NCBI GenBank assembly: GCA_963827135.1
Contig: CAWGZX010000001.1
Location: 1 to 32,655 of the forward strand
Source of the DNA: JAJRAN01 sp963827135
GTDB lineage: Archaea > Thermoplasmatota > Thermoplasmata > Methanomassiliicoccales > UBA472
Direction: 5' to 3'
DNA: 32,655 bases
Shown here: piece after piece, positions 31,391 through 32,655 of the stretch
Layout: the number at the start of each line of letters is the position of its first letter
How positions within the stretch are numbered: position 1 is the stretch's first letter
Program-made: the position numbers and the translations under genes
The notes under the pieces: generated by a model
Databases searched by the model: none
Told to the model about the DNA's origin: nothing
Seen by the model: only the letters and a program-made list of their open reading frames with translations

Positions 31391-32022
31391 GCTCCTCTGC
31401 GCGACCCGCAGAATTCTTGACAATGGCTTGGAAGTCTATTTTGGCCTGTTGCGAAAGCAGGTCCTCCAAAGTGCACATGGTAATCGGGCGGTTCGGGACG
31501 ACGGTGCATGGCGTGGCCTCGCCGATGGAGATCTCGTATGTGCCGATGCTCTTGGCCAGGCTCTCGATCTCGATCTTGTCCAGGCCGATCAACGGCCTAA
31601 GGATGGGGAACCTTAGCTCATAGGACTCGACCTTGATGTTATGGAGCGTCTGGGAAGCGACCTGGCCTAAAGACTCGCCAGTGACGACGGCCTCGCCCCC
31701 TATCAATAATGCTATTTCCCTAGCTACATGCAGCATCGTCCTCTTGCATAGAACGCATTGATAAGGGGTGGAGCATTGCTTGGCAAAGGCCTCCTGGCTT
31801 GGACCATGCGGCGCCACGAACAACCTCATCTCCACATCGAGCGCATCCTCGAGGCGCTCCCTAGAGCCGGATCACCTTCTCCGTTGCCGTATCGTTCGTG
31901 AAAGGGCGGTTGTCCATGTGAAGTAGCACGACTTCTGCGCCCCTTTCAGCCAGCATATACGCGGCTACTGGCGAATCGATGCCGCCGGACAACAGACAAA
32001 CCATCCTCATTCTTGGCCTCAT
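31362..32022 (-). pseudogene. ThiI-like PP-loop sulfurtransferase without THUMP domain, one frameshift
   Basis: From ATG 32022 the product reads MRPRMRMVCLLSGGIDSPVA with the PP-loop SGGIDS, AAYMLAERGAEVVLLHMDNR, then VIRL and a TAG. A one-base change at about 31860-31864 restores RERLEDALDVEMRLFVAPHG, the CVLCKRTML segment with its Cys pair, VVTGESLGQVASQTLHNI and PILRPLIGLDKIEIESLAKS, then IGTYEISIGEATPCTVVPNR, which are ThiI signatures. ThiI makes 4-thiouridine in tRNA. Here the protein starts right at the PP-loop, so the NFLD and THUMP domains (normally ~170 residues) are absent; PP-loop-only relatives are known in archaea. Without the frameshift it would be ~220 residues. A TATA-like AAATTAGTTAA lies ~25-35 bases upstream of the ATG on the minus strand. 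Confidence 0.8.
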
Positions 32023-32081
32023 GCGTCCGATGGGTGAGCTCGCTTAACTAATTTGATAGAATTGGTAGAAAAGGTTTCGTC

Positions 32082-32261
32082 CTAGTTGTTGAGCCGGAGA
32101 TTGTCGGATGAGCCTAGCCCAGGATAGGGGGCGAACTCCTCGTCCTCCTCTTCGGACTCGATGATGATGCTGAAAAGCATGTTGACGATCTCACGCATCT
32201 GCCTGAGCTCGTTCTTCAGTTCTGCGATCTCCCGAGACAGGTCCTCGTTGCTCTTTGCCAT
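32082..32261 (-). CDS. Small coiled-coil acidic protein
   Basis: A 59-residue protein from ATG 32261 with GGTGGAGAGG directly upstream. Residues ~5-38 (DLSREIAELKNELRQMREIV) show leucine/isoleucine heptads of a coiled coil. A run of acidic residues (ESEEEDEEFAPYPG) and a short tail follow, ending in TAG. I do not recognise a family; the fold suggests a dimeric or partner-binding protein. It lies 82 bases downstream of the Csl4 gene on the same strand and may be in its transcript. Confidence 0.65.
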   Translation of the reverse strand: MAKSNEDLSREIAELKNELRQMREIVNMLFSIIIESEEEDEEFAPYPGLGSSDNLRLNN

Positions 32262-32343
32262 CCTCTCTCCACCTTTCCATTCAGTTTGTTGCGATATGAA
32301 CTTTCGCTTCGAATTTCCGGAGGGCGAAACGGGTCCCTGCAAC

Positions 32344-32655
32344 TCAGAACTCCACATCGCCGTAGTCGTCAGCTATCTTGCGGGACTCGTTACGCTCGCA
32401 GTTGTTGCAGTACAGCCCCTTCTCCTTCCGGACCAAGGGTTGACGGCACCTCTTGCATAGCGCCTTCACCACCCCGAGATGGGGCCCCGCGGTCGTCAGC
32501 TGCACCGAGGGCCTGCCCTGGATCACCTTTGCCCTGATTATGTCGCTCGGCCTCACCTCACGTCCAGCGTCCTGGACGTAATCGGACGAGAGCTTGGAGA
32601 TGTGGATGGTCCCGTTAGTATCCCCGGCGATCTCCCTCTCCCGACCCTCGATGGC
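32344..32655 (-). CDS. csl4: Exosome RNA-binding subunit Csl4, C-terminal part (runs off window)
   Basis: The frame is open to the window edge. About 103 residues are visible: the S1 domain end (GTIHISKLSSDYVQDAGREV, then RPSDIIRAKVI, the typical S1 I-H-I-S...D-I-I-x-A-x-V pattern), VQLTTAGPHLGVVKALC, and the zinc ribbon C-K-R-C...Y-C-N-N-C-E characteristic of archaeal Csl4. Csl4 caps the RNA exosome and recruits DnaG and RNA for 3'-5' degradation. The N-terminal domain lies outside the window. The protein ends DDYGDVEF, stop TGA 32346-32344. Confidence 0.9.
   Translation of the reverse strand, partial: AIEGREREIAGDTNGTIHISKLSSDYVQDAGREVRPSDIIRAKVIQGRPSVQLTTAGPHLGVVKALCKRCRQPLVRKEKGLYCNNCERNESRKIADDYGDVEF

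Noticed and set aside
1..32655. tRNA, rRNA, CRISPR arrays, insertion sequences, attachment sites
   Set aside because: No cloverleaf with a T-loop box, no regularly spaced repeats, no transposase motif and no terminal inverted repeats were seen on reading. A tRNAscan-SE and repeat search would settle this.

Overview
The window is archaeal chromosome, most likely from a methanogen of the Thermoplasmata, with Methanomassiliicoccales or a close relative the best fit. Four things point there. There is an eleven-subunit F420H2-dehydrogenase-like (Fpo/Nuo) operon with no electron-input subunit in view. There are two methanogenesis-marker genes (Mmp11, Mmp16). There are archaeal information-processing genes (Nob1, Csl4, split-type GMP synthase, KptA) and archaeal lipid genes. 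Many genes have a TATA-like box about 24-28 bases before the start codon, the signature of leaderless archaeal transcripts. The taxon is inferred from gene content only; no 16S rRNA or mcrA is present.

Layout. 1-5931: plus-strand genes for a KptA tail, a DUF2797 protein, Mmp11, a cis-prenyltransferase, a QueG-like double-cluster iron-sulfur protein and a B12-binding radical SAM protein. 5934-6174: a broken minus-strand thioredoxin-like gene whose second CxxC cysteine is a TGA codon and which holds a C10 homopolymer. 6443-7850: proC and a DJ-1/PfpI gene, minus strand. 8083-18250: the intact fpoABCDHIJJ'KLMN operon behind a strong TATA box. 18387-20441: geranylgeranyl diphosphate synthase and a geranylgeranyl reductase on the same strand directly downstream. 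20427-22007: nob1 and the GMP synthase ATPase subunit, minus strand. 22176-24188: an ICMT-like membrane methyltransferase converging on mmp16. 24428-26800: a large sulfatase. 27324-32022: a stretch in which four of five genes are broken (SulP transporter, CopZ-type 2Fe-2S protein, metallo-beta-lactamase, ThiI-like PP-loop protein). 32082-end: a small coiled-coil protein and the C-terminal part of Csl4.

How the genes work together. The fpo products form a membrane complex that should oxidise a reduced carrier (ferredoxin is the likeliest, since no FpoF is seen) and pump ions. FpoI carries four 4Fe-4S motifs instead of the usual two, which could extend the electron-input arm. The adjacent GGPP synthase and reductase make and saturate C20 isoprenoid chains for membrane lipids, and possibly for a membrane electron carrier. 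The sulfatase and SulP genes suggest past or present handling of sulfate esters and sulfate.

The many lesions after 27.3 kb contrast with a flawless 10-kb fpo operon. Either a dispensable accessory region is decaying or the assembly is poor there. Two of the interruptions are stop codons that can be recoded in some archaea (TGA at a Cys position, TAG between two domains) and deserve direct checking.
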